Origin: Streptomyces sp. 15-116A
GTDB lineage: Bacteria; Actinomycetota; Actinomycetes; Streptomycetales; Streptomycetaceae
Length of the DNA: 64,000 bases
NCBI RefSeq assembly: GCF_025290915.1
Contig: NZ_JAOCQE010000003.1
Span: 1-64,000, forward strand
Reading direction: 5' to 3'
The notes below the pieces were generated by a model, which did no database searches, was not told the DNA's origin, and was given only the letters and a program-made list of their open reading frames with translations. The translations under genes were made by a program, and so were the position numbers. The stretch's first letter is position 1; each line of letters starts with the position of its first letter. This document shows positions 34,066-43,381 of the stretch, one piece after another.

Positions 34066-34421
34066 AGCTGGTACACGTTGAACGCGTCGCGCGGGCCGCC
34101 GCGGTCCGGGACCGTGGACCAGATGAAGGCTGCCGCGCCGACCGCCTCCTCGCCGATGCCGCGCAGGGGGTCGACGACCGTCATGGGGAGCTTGACCACC
34201 GCGTAGTCGGGGTGCAGGACGACCAGTTCCAGCGGGGGCACCTTGTGCAAGGGGACGCCCTCGATGCCCGTCAGCACCATGGCGGCCATGGTCTCCGGCT
34301 TGATCTTGGTGAACATGCCGCCCATGCCGAGCTCGTCGCCGCCGAGCTCCTCGGGGCGCATCGAGATCGGGACGCGGGCCGCGGTGGCGCCGTCCGGCGC
34401 GCCGAAGTACTTGTACGTCAC
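33990..34421 (-). CDS. Conserved hypothetical protein, attachment-site gene
   Basis: A 143-residue soluble protein (start VTYKYFGAPDGATAARVP, end HEAGHQPYCLVWP) that I recall as conserved upstream of hemL in Streptomyces; function unknown. It has no signal peptide or recognised domain. GTG 34421 was chosen because the conserved region begins there; GTG 34427 is possible and no clear ribosome binding site distinguishes them. Its 3' end has been used by a site-specific element. Confidence 0.75.
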   Translation of the reverse strand: MTYKYFGAPDGATAARVPISMRPEELGGDELGMGGMFTKIKPETMAAMVLTGIEGVPLHKVPPLELVVLHPDYAVVKLPMTVVDPLRGIGEEAVGAAAFIWSTVPDRGGPRDAFNVYQLLHEWQDFSHRLHEAGHQPYCLVWP

Positions 34422-34980
34422 CCCCACCCGACCACCATTCCTGCTCCCCGGTCCCGGTCCCAGCCGCTCGATCCGTCCGTGTATACGTCCGTCGAGCCGC
34501 TCGGGTTCGCCGGGCTGACCGTATGCCTGACGTGCCTCGTCCATGCCTGCGGCGTCCGTGCCTGCCGCGTTCGCCGCGTCGTCCGCGTGCTGCGCCTCGC
34601 GTCGGTGCCTTCCCCGCCGGGCACGCCGAGGACCCAGGTCGTCAGTCCCCTCGCCCAGTCCGCCACCGCGATGCATATCTCCACCCGACTGCTTTTCTAG
34701 GACGCCCGGCCCCCGCCGCGCAACCCGATCATCGTGTCAGTGACCTCCCCCACGGCCGCCCGCCGAAACGTGCGGTTCACACATCCACCCGCGGGATCTT
34801 CGCGACCTACCGGCCCCTCGCGCACCCCCTGCCCCCGTGAGCTGTGTGTATCAGACGTCAGTCTCGCAGATCACCGCGGATGCGGGGCCGTTCCCGGCCC
34901 TGGCCTACCCTTGACACGTCACTCGCACCCGGAGTCCGGGGGCCCCAGAAGTCGCCAGAAGGTCGGAGAAGTCGCAGGTC
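34422..34980. other. 559-bp intergenic region before hemL
   Basis: No convincing gene is visible on either strand; frames here are GC shadows. A TTGACA hexamer (34911-34916) 65 bp upstream of hemL could be a -35 element, but no good -10 follows at the right spacing. The region should hold the promoters of both divergent genes. Confidence 0.4.
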
Positions 34981-36297
34981 ATGAGCGCACTGCCCTATCC
35001 ATACGAAGCCCCCGCCTCGCAGGCGCTGTTCGATCGTGCCGCCGCCGTCACTCCCGGTGGCGTGAACTCACCGGTGCGTGCCTTCCGTGCCGTCGGCGGC
35101 ACGCCCCGGTTCATGGTGTCCGGCAGCGGCCCGTATCTGACCGACGCCGACGGCCGTGAGTACGTCGACCTCGTCTGCTCCTGGGGCCCGATGATCCTGG
35201 GGCACGCACACCCCGAGGTGATCGCCGCCGTCCAGGAGGCCGTCGCCCGCGGCACCTCCTTCGGCACGCCCGGCGAGGGCGAGGTCGCGCTCGCCGAGGA
35301 GATGGTGAACCGCATCGAGCCCCTGGAGCAGGTGCGGCTCGTCTCCAGCGGCACCGAGGCCACCATGTCGGCCATCCGCCTCGCCCGCGGCTTCACGCAG
35401 CGCACCAAGGTGATCAAGTTCGCCGGCTGCTACCACGGCCACGTCGACTCGCTGCTCGCCTCCGCCGGCTCCGGTGTCGCCACGTTCGCCCTCCCCGACA
35501 CCCCGGGCGTCACCGGCGCCCAGGCCGGCGACACCATCGTCCTGCCGTACAACGACCTCGACGCCGTGCACGCCGCCTTCGCCGCGCACCCCGGCGAGAT
35601 CGCCTGCGTGATCACCGAGGCCTCGCCGGGCAACATGGGCGTCGTCCCGCCGCTGCCCGGCTTCAACCAGGGCCTCAAGGACGCCTGCGCGAGCAACGGC
35701 GCGCTGTACATCTCCGACGAGGTCATGACCGGGTTCAGGACCAGCCGCGCCGGCTGGTACGGCGTCGACGGCGTGCGGCCCGACCTGATGACCTTCGGCA
35801 AGGTGATGGGCGGCGGCTTCCCGGCCGCGGCGTTCGGCGGGCGCGCCGACGTCATGGCGCACCTCGCCCCCGCCGGGCCCGTCTACCAGGCCGGCACCCT
35901 CTCCGGTAACCCCGTCGCCACCGCCGCCGGGCTCGCCCAGCTGCGGCTGCTCGACGACGCGGCGTACCGGAGGATCGACGCGGTCTCCGCGCAGATCCAG
36001 ACGCTGGTCGGCGAGGCGCTCACCAAGGAGGGCGTCGCGCACACCCTGCAGAGCGCCTCCAACATGTTCTCCGTCTTCTTCACGGACCGGCCGGTGCGCG
36101 ACTACGAGGACGCCAAGGCGCAGGAGTCCTTCCGCTTCACCGCGTTCTTCCACAGCCTGCTGGAGAATGGCGTCTATCTGCCGCCGTCGTCCTTCGAGTC
36201 CTGGTTCGTCTCGACCGCGCACGACGAGCGGGCCGTCCAGCGGATCGCCGACGCCCTCCCGGCGGCGGCCCGAGCGGCAGCGGAGGCCACCGCGTGA
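34981..36297 (+). CDS. hemL: Glutamate-1-semialdehyde 2,1-aminomutase
   Basis: A 438-residue PLP enzyme that converts glutamate-1-semialdehyde to 5-aminolevulinate in the C5 haem pathway. Near the N-terminus are [17 protein letters not shown] and [18 protein letters not shown], then [15 protein letters not shown]; the Schiff-base lysine is in [10 protein letters not shown] (about residue 268). The length is normal for the family. Its stop overlaps the next gene's start (GTGA). Confidence 0.97.
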   Translation: MSALPYPYEAPASQALFDRAAAVTPGGVNSPVRAFRAVGGTPRFMVSGSGPYLTDADGREYVDLVCSWGPMILGHAHPEVIAAVQEAVARGTSFGTPGEGEVALAEEMVNRIEPLEQVRLVSSGTEATMSAIRLARGFTQRTKVIKFAGCYHGHVDSLLASAGSGVATFALPDTPGVTGAQAGDTIVLPYNDLDAVHAAFAAHPGEIACVITEASPGNMGVVPPLPGFNQGLKDACASNGALYISDEVMTGFRTSRAGWYGVDGVRPDLMTFGKVMGGGFPAAAFGGRADVMAHLAPAGPVYQAGTLSGNPVATAAGLAQLRLLDDAAYRRIDAVSAQIQTLVGEALTKEGVAHTLQSASNMFSVFFTDRPVRDYEDAKAQESFRFTAFFHSLLENGVYLPPSSFESWFVSTAHDERAVQRIADALPAAARAAAEATA

Positions 36298-36983
36298 GCG
36301 CGAACCCGAGCAGCGAGCTGACCGTCGTCCACCTGATGCGGCACGGCGAGGTCGCCAACCCGGACGGCATCCTCTACGGCCGCCTGTCCGGCTACCACCT
36401 CTCCGAGCTGGGCCGGCGCATGGCCGACCGGGTCGCCGACCACCTCGCCGGCCGCGATGTCACCCATGTCGTCGCCTCCCCGTTGGAGCGGGCGCAGGAG
36501 ACGGCCGAGCCGATCGCCAAGGCGCACGGCCTGGACATCGTCACCGACGAGCGGCTCATCGAGGCGGACAACGTCTTCCAGGGCAAGACCTTCGGCGTCG
36601 GCGACGGTGCCCTGCGCCGGCCGGAGAACTGGAGGCATCTGGTCAACCCGTTCAAGCCGTCCTGGGGAGAGCCGTACGTCGACCAGGTCATCCGCATGAT
36701 GGGCGCGCTGAACGCGGCGAAGGACGCGGCCCGCGGGCACGAGGCGGTGCTGGTCAGCCATCAGCTGCCGATCTGGATCGTGCGCTCCTACGTCGAGAAG
36801 CGGCGCCTGTGGCACGACCCGCGCAAGCGGCAGTGCACGCTCGCCTCGCTGACCACCTTCACCTACCAGGGCGACCGGATCGTCTCCGTCGGCTACAGCG
36901 AGCCGGCCCGCGATCTCGTCCCCGCGCATCTGCTGGCGGGCGCCAAGCGGGTGAAGGGGAAGGACAAGGCGTTCGGCGCATAG
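36294..36983 (+). CDS. Histidine phosphatase (phosphoglycerate-mutase-like)
   Basis: A 229-residue histidine phosphatase superfamily protein with the catalytic RHG (16-18) in [12 protein letters not shown] and [14 protein letters not shown] and [10 protein letters not shown] for the remaining active-site residues. It is coupled to hemL by GTGA, as in other Streptomyces, but the substrate is unknown; glycolytic mutase activity is unlikely given the context. Confidence 0.9.
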   Translation: MSANPSSELTVVHLMRHGEVANPDGILYGRLSGYHLSELGRRMADRVADHLAGRDVTHVVASPLERAQETAEPIAKAHGLDIVTDERLIEADNVFQGKTFGVGDGALRRPENWRHLVNPFKPSWGEPYVDQVIRMMGALNAAKDAARGHEAVLVSHQLPIWIVRSYVEKRRLWHDPRKRQCTLASLTTFTYQGDRIVSVGYSEPARDLVPAHLLAGAKRVKGKDKAFGA

Positions 36984-37121
36984 AGCGGCGTACAAGGCGG
37001 CGTACAAGGCACGCGCCCTGTGTCCCGTTCGTTGCAGAACCTCCCCATTTGAGAGGAACCTCCCCCTCCGTCACACCCTCTGACTGGGTGACCAGCAGAT
37101 GATGTGACGAACGGGGAGGCC

Positions 37122-38384
37122 ATGCGCACTCTCACCCGCAGGGGAATGCTCGGACTCGGCGCGGGCGCCGCGGCCGCCGTCTCACTGGCCGGCTGCGGCG
37201 GCCTCACCGGCTCGGACGGTTCGACCCACGCCGACGGTTCCCGCGGCGACGGCCACGGGCCGGGGAGGAAGCCCGAACCCACGCGGACCGCCCGCCCGAT
37301 CGGCGACGGCTCCACCTCCTTCACCGGCAAGCAGCCCCACCAGCCCGACGCGCCCGTGCCGCTGGAGCCGGGTCAGACCCCGCCGCAGTTCGTGGTGTTC
37401 TCCTGGGACGGCGCCGGCGAGGTCGGCAACGGCCTCTTCCCGCGCTTCCTGGACCTCGCCAAGGAGCACGGCGCGTCCATGACCTTCTTCCTCTCCGGGC
37501 TGTATCTGCTGCCCGAGTCGAAGAAGCGGCTCTACGACCCGCCGAACAACCCGCGCGGCGCGTCCGACATCGGCTACCTCACCGACGACCACATCAAGGA
37601 CACGCTGAAGAACATCCGCCGCGCCTGGCTCGAGGGCCACGAGATCGGCACCCACTTCAACGGCCACTTCTGCGCCGGTTCCGGCAGTGTCGGCAACTGG
37701 ACGCCGAAGCAGTGGCGCAGCGAGATCGACCAGGCGAAGGCGTTCGTGAAGCAGTGGCGCACCCACACCGGCTGGACCGATCTGCCGTCGCTGCCCTTCG
37801 ACTACGACAAGGAACTCGTCGGCAGCCGTACGCCCTGCCTGCTCGGCCAGGACAACCTGCTGCCCGTCGCCCGCGAGCTCGGCTGGCGCTACGACGCCTC
37901 CTCGCCCGGCGGCCGCCAGACCTGGCCGGTGAAGAAACAGGGCATATGGGACCTGCCGTTGCAGCAGATACCGTTCCCCGGCCGCTCCTTCGAGGTCCTG
38001 TCGATGGACTACAACATGCTCGCCAACCAGTCCCTCAACTCCACCAAGGCGCCCGCCCACAACTACCCGGCCTGGCGCGAGCAGTCCGCCCAGGCGTACA
38101 TATCCGGCTTCAAGCGGGCATACGAGACGAACCGCGCCCCCTTCTTCATCGGCAACCACTTCGAGCAGTGGAACGGCGGCATCTACATGGACGCCGTCGA
38201 GGAGGCCCTCAAGCACATCGCGCGGGAGAAAGAGAAGGGCGGCGACGTGAGGCTCGTCTCCTTCCGGCAGTTCACCGACTGGCTGGACGTGCAGAAGCCG
38301 GAGGTGCTCGACCGGCTCCGCACGCTGGACGTGGGCCAGGAACCGGCCGGTGGCTGGAAGCGGCTGACGGGCGGCGCCGCCTGA
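37122..38384 (+). CDS. Lipoprotein with polysaccharide-deacetylase-like domain
   Basis: A 420-residue exported protein. It starts RTLTRRGMLGLGAG and reaches the lipobox SLAGC, so it is a lipoprotein, perhaps Tat-exported (twin Arg). The body has the NodB-like pattern: FVVFSWDGAGE, then FFLSGLYLL, GHEIGTHFNGH with the metal His pair, and SLPFDYDKELVGSRTPCLL. An Asp-Gly-Ala in place of the usual Asp-Asp near the start may limit deacetylase activity. ATG 37122 has GGGGAGG directly upstream; GTG 37104 has none. Confidence 0.8.
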   Translation: MRTLTRRGMLGLGAGAAAAVSLAGCGGLTGSDGSTHADGSRGDGHGPGRKPEPTRTARPIGDGSTSFTGKQPHQPDAPVPLEPGQTPPQFVVFSWDGAGEVGNGLFPRFLDLAKEHGASMTFFLSGLYLLPESKKRLYDPPNNPRGASDIGYLTDDHIKDTLKNIRRAWLEGHEIGTHFNGHFCAGSGSVGNWTPKQWRSEIDQAKAFVKQWRTHTGWTDLPSLPFDYDKELVGSRTPCLLGQDNLLPVARELGWRYDASSPGGRQTWPVKKQGIWDLPLQQIPFPGRSFEVLSMDYNMLANQSLNSTKAPAHNYPAWREQSAQAYISGFKRAYETNRAPFFIGNHFEQWNGGIYMDAVEEALKHIAREKEKGGDVRLVSFRQFTDWLDVQKPEVLDRLRTLDVGQEPAGGWKRLTGGAA

Positions 38385-38450
38385 AATGCGGGTTTCCGCC
38401 CGCCAGGGGGGTGCGCAAGATCCCCTGAACGGGCATGCGAAACTTTTCAC

Positions 38451-39065
38451 ATGAGTGCCGCAAGCCGAGCCCGCCGTGTGACCGTCCGCCGCCGCGCCGC
38501 CCTGAGCGCCGCTGCCGCCGTGGCCGCGCTGCTCGTCACCGCGTGCGGCTCGGGCGGCACGTCCGGTGGAGGCGGCAACACCAACTTCGTCACCGGCACC
38601 GACGGCATCGCCACCGCCGACAAGGGCGAACGCGCCGCCGCACCCGAGCTGTCCGGCAAGACCGTCGACGGCAAGCAGCTCGACGTCGCGGACTACAGGG
38701 GCAAGGTCGTCGTCCTCAACGTCTGGGGCTCCTGGTGCAACCCCTGTCGCGCGGAGGCCAAGTACTTCACCAAGGTCGCCAACGAGTACGCCGACCAGGG
38801 CGTCCAGTTCGTCGGCATCAACACCCGCGACACCAACATCACCGCCGCACGGGCCTTCGAGAAGGACTTCGACGTCCCCTACCCGAGCCTGTACGACCCG
38901 ACCGGCAAGCTGATGCTCCGCTTCGAGAAGGGCACGCTCAACCCGCAGGCGATCCCCTCCACCCTGGTCCTCGACCGGGACGGGAGGATCGCCGCCCGCT
39001 CGCTGTCGCCGCTCAGCGAGGAACGGCTGCTGAAGATGCTCAAGCCGGTCGTCGCGGAGAAGTGA
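38451..39065 (+). CDS. resA: Thiol-disulfide oxidoreductase ResA-like lipoprotein
   Basis: A 204-residue membrane-anchored thioredoxin-fold protein with lipobox LLVTAC (C32) and active site WCNPC (C96, C99) in VWGSWCNPCRAE. ResA reduces the haem-binding cysteines of apocytochrome c outside the membrane. It is the first gene of the System II cytochrome c biogenesis run with ccdA, resB and ccsB. ATG 38451 lacks an obvious Shine-Dalgarno sequence. Confidence 0.93.
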   Translation: MSAASRARRVTVRRRAALSAAAAVAALLVTACGSGGTSGGGGNTNFVTGTDGIATADKGERAAAPELSGKTVDGKQLDVADYRGKVVVLNVWGSWCNPCRAEAKYFTKVANEYADQGVQFVGINTRDTNITAARAFEKDFDVPYPSLYDPTGKLMLRFEKGTLNPQAIPSTLVLDRDGRIAARSLSPLSEERLLKMLKPVVAEK

Positions 39066-39066
39066 C

Positions 39067-39840
39067 GTGACGGCCCTGCACACGCTCGCCGCCGACCCGT
39101 CGTACAACGGCACGGTCCTCAACGGCGCCCTGCTGGTGGCGCTGCCCCTCGCGCTGCTCGCCGGCCTCATCTCCTTCTTCTCGCCCTGCGTCCTGCCCCT
39201 CGTCCCCGGTTACCTCTCCTACGTGACCGGCGTCTCCGGCACCGACCTCGCCGAGGCCCGGCGCGGGCGCATGGTGATGGGCGCCTCCCTGTTCGTGCTG
39301 GGCTTCACGGCCGTGTTCGTCTCCGGCGGGGCCTTCTTCGGCTACTTCGGGCAGACCCTGCAGGAACAGTCCGGCGTCCTGTCCAAGATCCTCGGCGTCT
39401 TCATGATCCTCATGGGCGTCTTCTTCATGGGCCTGATGCCCTGGCTCACCCAGCGCGAGTTCCGCTTCCACAAGCGCCCGGCGACCGGGCTCGTCGGCGC
39501 GCCCGTCCTCGGCGCCCTGTTCGGCATCGGCTGGACGCCCTGCATCGGCCCCACCCTCTCCTCCGTCCTGACGCTCTCCGCCCAGCAGGAGAGCGCCGGA
39601 CGCGGCGCCCTGCTGACCGTCGCGTACTGTCTGGGGCTCGGCGTGCCCTTCGTGCTCACCGCCGTCGCCTTCCGCAAGGCGCTCGGCGCGTTCGCCTGGG
39701 TCAAGCGGCACTACGTGTGGGTCATGCGCATCGGCGGCACCATGATGATCCTGACCGGTGTGCTGCTGCTGACCGGCGCGTGGGACAGCCTGGTGGCGCA
39801 GATGCAGACCTGGTCCAACGGCTTCACTGTGGGGATCTGA
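39067..39840 (+). CDS. ccdA: Cytochrome c biogenesis protein CcdA (DsbD-like)
   Basis: A 257-residue, six-helix membrane protein that carries electrons from cytoplasmic thioredoxin to ResA. The two redox cysteines are in FFSPCVLPLVPGYLSY and GWTPCIGPTLSSV. GTG 39067 starts 1 nt after the resA stop; resB begins 4 nt after its own stop. Confidence 0.94.
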   Translation: MTALHTLAADPSYNGTVLNGALLVALPLALLAGLISFFSPCVLPLVPGYLSYVTGVSGTDLAEARRGRMVMGASLFVLGFTAVFVSGGAFFGYFGQTLQEQSGVLSKILGVFMILMGVFFMGLMPWLTQREFRFHKRPATGLVGAPVLGALFGIGWTPCIGPTLSSVLTLSAQQESAGRGALLTVAYCLGLGVPFVLTAVAFRKALGAFAWVKRHYVWVMRIGGTMMILTGVLLLTGAWDSLVAQMQTWSNGFTVGI

Positions 39841-39844
39841 CCCG

Positions 39845-41578
39845 ATGAGCAACACCACGACCGACGACACCACGAAGGCCGGTGACGACCAGGACCTGGG
39901 CGCCGCCGGCTCCCAGCTGTCCACCGCCCCCAAGGAGGAGCTGCCCAACCTGCCCTCCCTGGGCGTCATCGGCTGGGCCCGCTGGTTCTGGCGGCAGCTC
40001 ACCTCCATGCGGGTGGCGCTGCTGCTGCTCCTGCTGCTGTCGCTCGGCGCGATCCCCGGCTCGCTGATCCCGCAGACCGGCATCGACGAGACGAAGGTCG
40101 CCGACTTCCGCGAGCGGCACGACGTCCTCGCGCCGATCTACGACAAGCTCGGCCTCTTCAACGTCTACAGCTCGGTGTGGTTCTCCGCGATCTACATCCT
40201 GCTGTTCATCTCACTCATCGGCTGCATCGTCCCGCGCACCTGGCAGTTCGTCGGCCAGCTGCGCGGCCGACCGCCGGGCGCGCCCAAGCGGCTGACCCGG
40301 CTGCCCGCCTACACCACCTGGCGCACCGAGGCCGAGCCCGAGCAGGTCCGCGAGGCGGCCCTCGCACTGCTGAAGAAGCGCCGCTTCCGCGCCCACGTCG
40401 CCGGGGACGCGGTCGCCGCCGAGAAGGGCTATGTGCGCGAGGTCGGCAACCTGGCCTTCCACATCGCCCTGATCGTGATGCTGATCGCCTTCGCCTGGGG
40501 CCAGCTGTTCAAGTACGAGGGCAACAAGCTGATCGTCGAGGGCAGCGGCTTCGCCAACACGCTCACGCAGTACGACGACTTCAAGTCCGGCAACCTCTTC
40601 TCCGAGAGCGACCTGGAGTCGTTCAGCTTCGACCTGAAGGACTTCAAGGGCACCTACGAGCGCACCGGCCCCAACAAGGGCACCCCGCGCACCTACGAGG
40701 CCGACCTCACCTACAGCGAGGGCGCCTACGGCGACGAGAAGAAGACCACCGTCAAGGTCAACGAGCCGCTGGAGATCGGCGACGCGAAGGTCTACCTCGT
40801 CAGCCACGGCTACGCGCCCGTCGTCACCGTCCGCGACGGCAAGGGGAAGGTCGTCTTCCGGGACGCGGTGCCGCTGCTCCCGCTCGACGGCAATGTCACC
40901 TCCTCCGGTGTGGTCAAGGTCCTCGACGGCTACCGCAACCCCGAGGGCAAGAAGGAACAGCTCGGCTTCCAGGCGTTCTTCGTGCCCACCTTCGGCGGCT
41001 CGGCGACCGGCACGATGCTCTCCCAGTTCCCCGCGCTGGACTATCCGGTGCTCGCGCTCAACGCCTACCACGGCGACCTGAAGGCCGACTCCGGCATTCC
41101 GCAGAGCGTGTACCAGATGGACAAGACGAAGATGAAGGAGTTCAAGGACGCCAAGGGCGAGCTGTTCAAGAAGCTGCTCACCCCCGGCGAGACCATGACG
41201 CTCCCGAACGGCGCCGGCTCGGTCACCTTCGAGAAGGACATCAAGGAGTGGGCCGGCTTCCAGGTCGTCCAGGAGCCGGGCGGCGGCTGGGCCCTCGCCG
41301 GCGCGATCGCCGCGATCGGCGGCCTCGCGGCGTCCCTGTTCATCCAGCGCCGCCGGGTCTGGGTGCGGGCGGTACGCGGCGCCGACGGCGTGGCGGTCGT
41401 CGAGATGGCCGGCCTCGGCCGCAGCGAGTCCGCGAAGGTGCCCGAGGAACTGGGCGACCTCGCCGAAATCCTCTACGACCAGGCCCCGGGCGCCCCCGAG
41501 GCCGACCCCGAACCGGACGACACCTCCCCGAAGACATCCGAACAGGCCGTACCTGCCGAAGGGGCTGAGCAGCCGTGA
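39845..41578 (+). CDS. resB: Cytochrome c biogenesis protein ResB
   Basis: A 577-residue membrane protein of the CcsBA haem-handling complex (Ccs1/ResB family). N-terminal helices (RVALLLLLLLSLGAIPGSLIPQ), an internal pair near residue 210 and one C-terminal helix (LAGAIAAIGGLAASLFI) frame a large extracytoplasmic domain of about 230 residues. The acidic, Pro-rich tail is hydrophilic. It is coupled to ccsB by GTGA overlap. Confidence 0.94.
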   Translation: MSNTTTDDTTKAGDDQDLGAAGSQLSTAPKEELPNLPSLGVIGWARWFWRQLTSMRVALLLLLLLSLGAIPGSLIPQTGIDETKVADFRERHDVLAPIYDKLGLFNVYSSVWFSAIYILLFISLIGCIVPRTWQFVGQLRGRPPGAPKRLTRLPAYTTWRTEAEPEQVREAALALLKKRRFRAHVAGDAVAAEKGYVREVGNLAFHIALIVMLIAFAWGQLFKYEGNKLIVEGSGFANTLTQYDDFKSGNLFSESDLESFSFDLKDFKGTYERTGPNKGTPRTYEADLTYSEGAYGDEKKTTVKVNEPLEIGDAKVYLVSHGYAPVVTVRDGKGKVVFRDAVPLLPLDGNVTSSGVVKVLDGYRNPEGKKEQLGFQAFFVPTFGGSATGTMLSQFPALDYPVLALNAYHGDLKADSGIPQSVYQMDKTKMKEFKDAKGELFKKLLTPGETMTLPNGAGSVTFEKDIKEWAGFQVVQEPGGGWALAGAIAAIGGLAASLFIQRRRVWVRAVRGADGVAVVEMAGLGRSESAKVPEELGDLAEILYDQAPGAPEADPEPDDTSPKTSEQAVPAEGAEQP

Positions 41579-42684
41579 CTCTCGCCACCGCGACCAACGA
41601 GAGCCTCGCGGAGATGAGCAATGTGCTCATCTACTCCGCGATGGCCGTCTACACCCTCGCCTTCTTCGCGTACATCGCCGAATGGCTCTTCGGCAGCCGC
41701 AGCAAGGTCGCCCGCACGGCCGCCGCGCTCACTCCGCGCGCGGAGGGCCGGAAGGCACCGGCGGTGACGGTGAAGAAGGCGGGCGGCACCGCCGTACTGG
41801 AGCGGCCGAAGGTCGTCGTCCGGGCCGCGGCGGGCACGCGCGACGTACCCGACGGCCCCGGCGCCCACGGCGGCGACGAGCAGGGCGACCTCTACGGCCG
41901 TATCGCCGTGTCCCTCACGGTGCTCGGCTTCCTGCTGGCCTTCGGCGGCGTCCTCACCCGGGCGCTGTCCGTGCAGCGGGCGCCCTGGGGCAACATGTAC
42001 GAGTTCAACATCACCTTCTCCACGGTCGCGGTGGGTGTGTACCTGCTGCTCCTCGCCCTGAAGAAGAACGTGCGCTGGATCGGGCTGTTCCTGATCACCA
42101 CGGTCCTGCTCGACCTCGGTCTCGCCGTCACCGTCCTCTACACCGAGAGCGACCAGCTGGTTCCCGCCCTCCACTCGTACTGGCTGTACATCCACGTCTC
42201 CACGGCGATCCTGTGCGGCGCGGTCTTCTACCTCGGCGCGGTCACCACGATCCTGTACCTGTTCAAGGACTCCTACGAGAACAAGCTCGCGACCGGCGGC
42301 AAGCCCGGCAGCTTCGCGACGTCGGTCCTCGAACGCCTCCCCGCCTCGGCCTCCCTCGACAAGTTCGCCTACCGCGTCAACGCGGCCGTCTTCCCGCTGT
42401 GGACGTTCACGATCATCGCGGGCGCGATCTGGGCGGGCGACGCGTGGGGCCGCTACTGGGGCTGGGACCCCAAGGAGACCTGGTCCTTCATCACCTGGGT
42501 CGCCTACGCCTGCTACCTCCACGCCCGCGCCACCGCAGGCTGGAAGGGCCGCAAGGCCGCCTACCTGGCCCTCCTCGCCTTCGGCTGCTGGCTCTTCAAC
42601 TACTACGGCGTCAACATCTTCGTCTCGGGCAAGCACTCGTACGCGGACGTGGGGCTGGGGGCGCTGACGTCGGTGGGCTTCTGA
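41575..42684 (+). CDS. ccsB: Cytochrome c biogenesis protein CcsB/ResC
   Basis: A 369-residue haem-export/ligation partner of ResB with the tryptophan-rich haem-binding motif WGRYWGWDPKETWSFITW near residue 300 and surrounding histidines (HSYWLYIHVSTA and GKHSYADVG). Eight helices are visible. It is the last gene of the cytochrome c biogenesis run and is followed by a strong hairpin. Confidence 0.94.
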   Translation: MTLATATNESLAEMSNVLIYSAMAVYTLAFFAYIAEWLFGSRSKVARTAAALTPRAEGRKAPAVTVKKAGGTAVLERPKVVVRAAAGTRDVPDGPGAHGGDEQGDLYGRIAVSLTVLGFLLAFGGVLTRALSVQRAPWGNMYEFNITFSTVAVGVYLLLLALKKNVRWIGLFLITTVLLDLGLAVTVLYTESDQLVPALHSYWLYIHVSTAILCGAVFYLGAVTTILYLFKDSYENKLATGGKPGSFATSVLERLPASASLDKFAYRVNAAVFPLWTFTIIAGAIWAGDAWGRYWGWDPKETWSFITWVAYACYLHARATAGWKGRKAAYLALLAFGCWLFNYYGVNIFVSGKHSYADVGLGALTSVGF

Positions 42685-42711
42685 GCACAGCCCTGCCGCT
42701 CGCTCGCCGCG

Positions 42712-42753
42712 GAAGGCCGGTTTCTGTGACCTGAGTCACGGGAACCGGCCTTC
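42712..42753 (+). terminator. Long bipartite hairpin after ccsB
   Basis: GAAGGCCGGTT (42712-42722) is the exact complement of AACCGGCCTTC (42743-42753), and GTGAC (42726-42730) pairs with GTCAC (42735-42739) inside the loop. It lies 22 bp before the sigma-factor start, so it may both end the ccs transcript and affect the sigma leader. Confidence 0.65.
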
Positions 42754-42775
42754 GTCGTCCGGACAGACAAGGGAC

Positions 42776-43381
42776 GTGGACACGAATCTGCGGAGACGCA
42801 TCCGTGCGGGGGACCACAACGCCTTCGGCGACCTCTTCGACGCGTACGCGCGCTCCGTCTACAACCATGCCTACCGGCTCACCGGCGACTGGACGACCGC
42901 CGAGGACGTCGTCTCCCTGACCTTCCTGGACGCCTGGCGGCTGCGCGCGAAGCTCGACGAGGAGGGCGGCTCCCTGCGCCCCTGGCTGCTGGGCATCGCC
43001 ACCAACGTCACCCGCAACACCCGCCGCGCCGCCCGCCGGCACGCCGCGGCGATCGCCCGGCTGCCGCGCGACGAGGCGGTACGGGACTTCGCGGACGAGG
43101 TGTCGGGCCGGCTGGACGACACCGCCCGGCTGGCGCTCGTCCGCACCGCCCTGGAGAAGCTCCGCCGCCCCGAACGCGAGGTGCTGGCGCTGTGCGTGTG
43201 GTCCGGCCTCGACTACGCCGCCGCCGCAGAGGCCCTCGGCGTCCCCATCGGCACCGTACGCTCCCGGCTCTCCCGGGCGCGCGCAAAGCTCGCGAAACAT
43301 ATGGAACCCCCCCAAGCGCACGGACAGATGAAGGGTGACCGCACCACCGCGGTCAGGCCCATCACGGAGGGAAACCGATGA
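42776..43381 (+). CDS. ECF-type RNA polymerase sigma factor
   Basis: A 201-residue sigma-70 family protein with region 2 (FGDLFDAYARSVYNHAYRLTGDW...AEDVVSLTFLDAWR) and region 4 HTH (REVLALCVWSGLDYAAAAEALGVPIGTVRSRLSRAR). There is no region 3. It is coupled by ATGA to a CU044_5270-type membrane protein, the usual partner of this sigma group. GTG 42776 is preceded by AAGGGA. Confidence 0.92.
   Translation: MDTNLRRRIRAGDHNAFGDLFDAYARSVYNHAYRLTGDWTTAEDVVSLTFLDAWRLRAKLDEEGGSLRPWLLGIATNVTRNTRRAARRHAAAIARLPRDEAVRDFADEVSGRLDDTARLALVRTALEKLRRPEREVLALCVWSGLDYAAAAEALGVPIGTVRSRLSRARAKLAKHMEPPQAHGQMKGDRTTAVRPITEGNR

Noticed and set aside
34059-34700. Long plus-strand frame opposite the attB gene
   Set aside because: It is an antisense shadow of the conserved minus-strand gene and has no domain or start signal.
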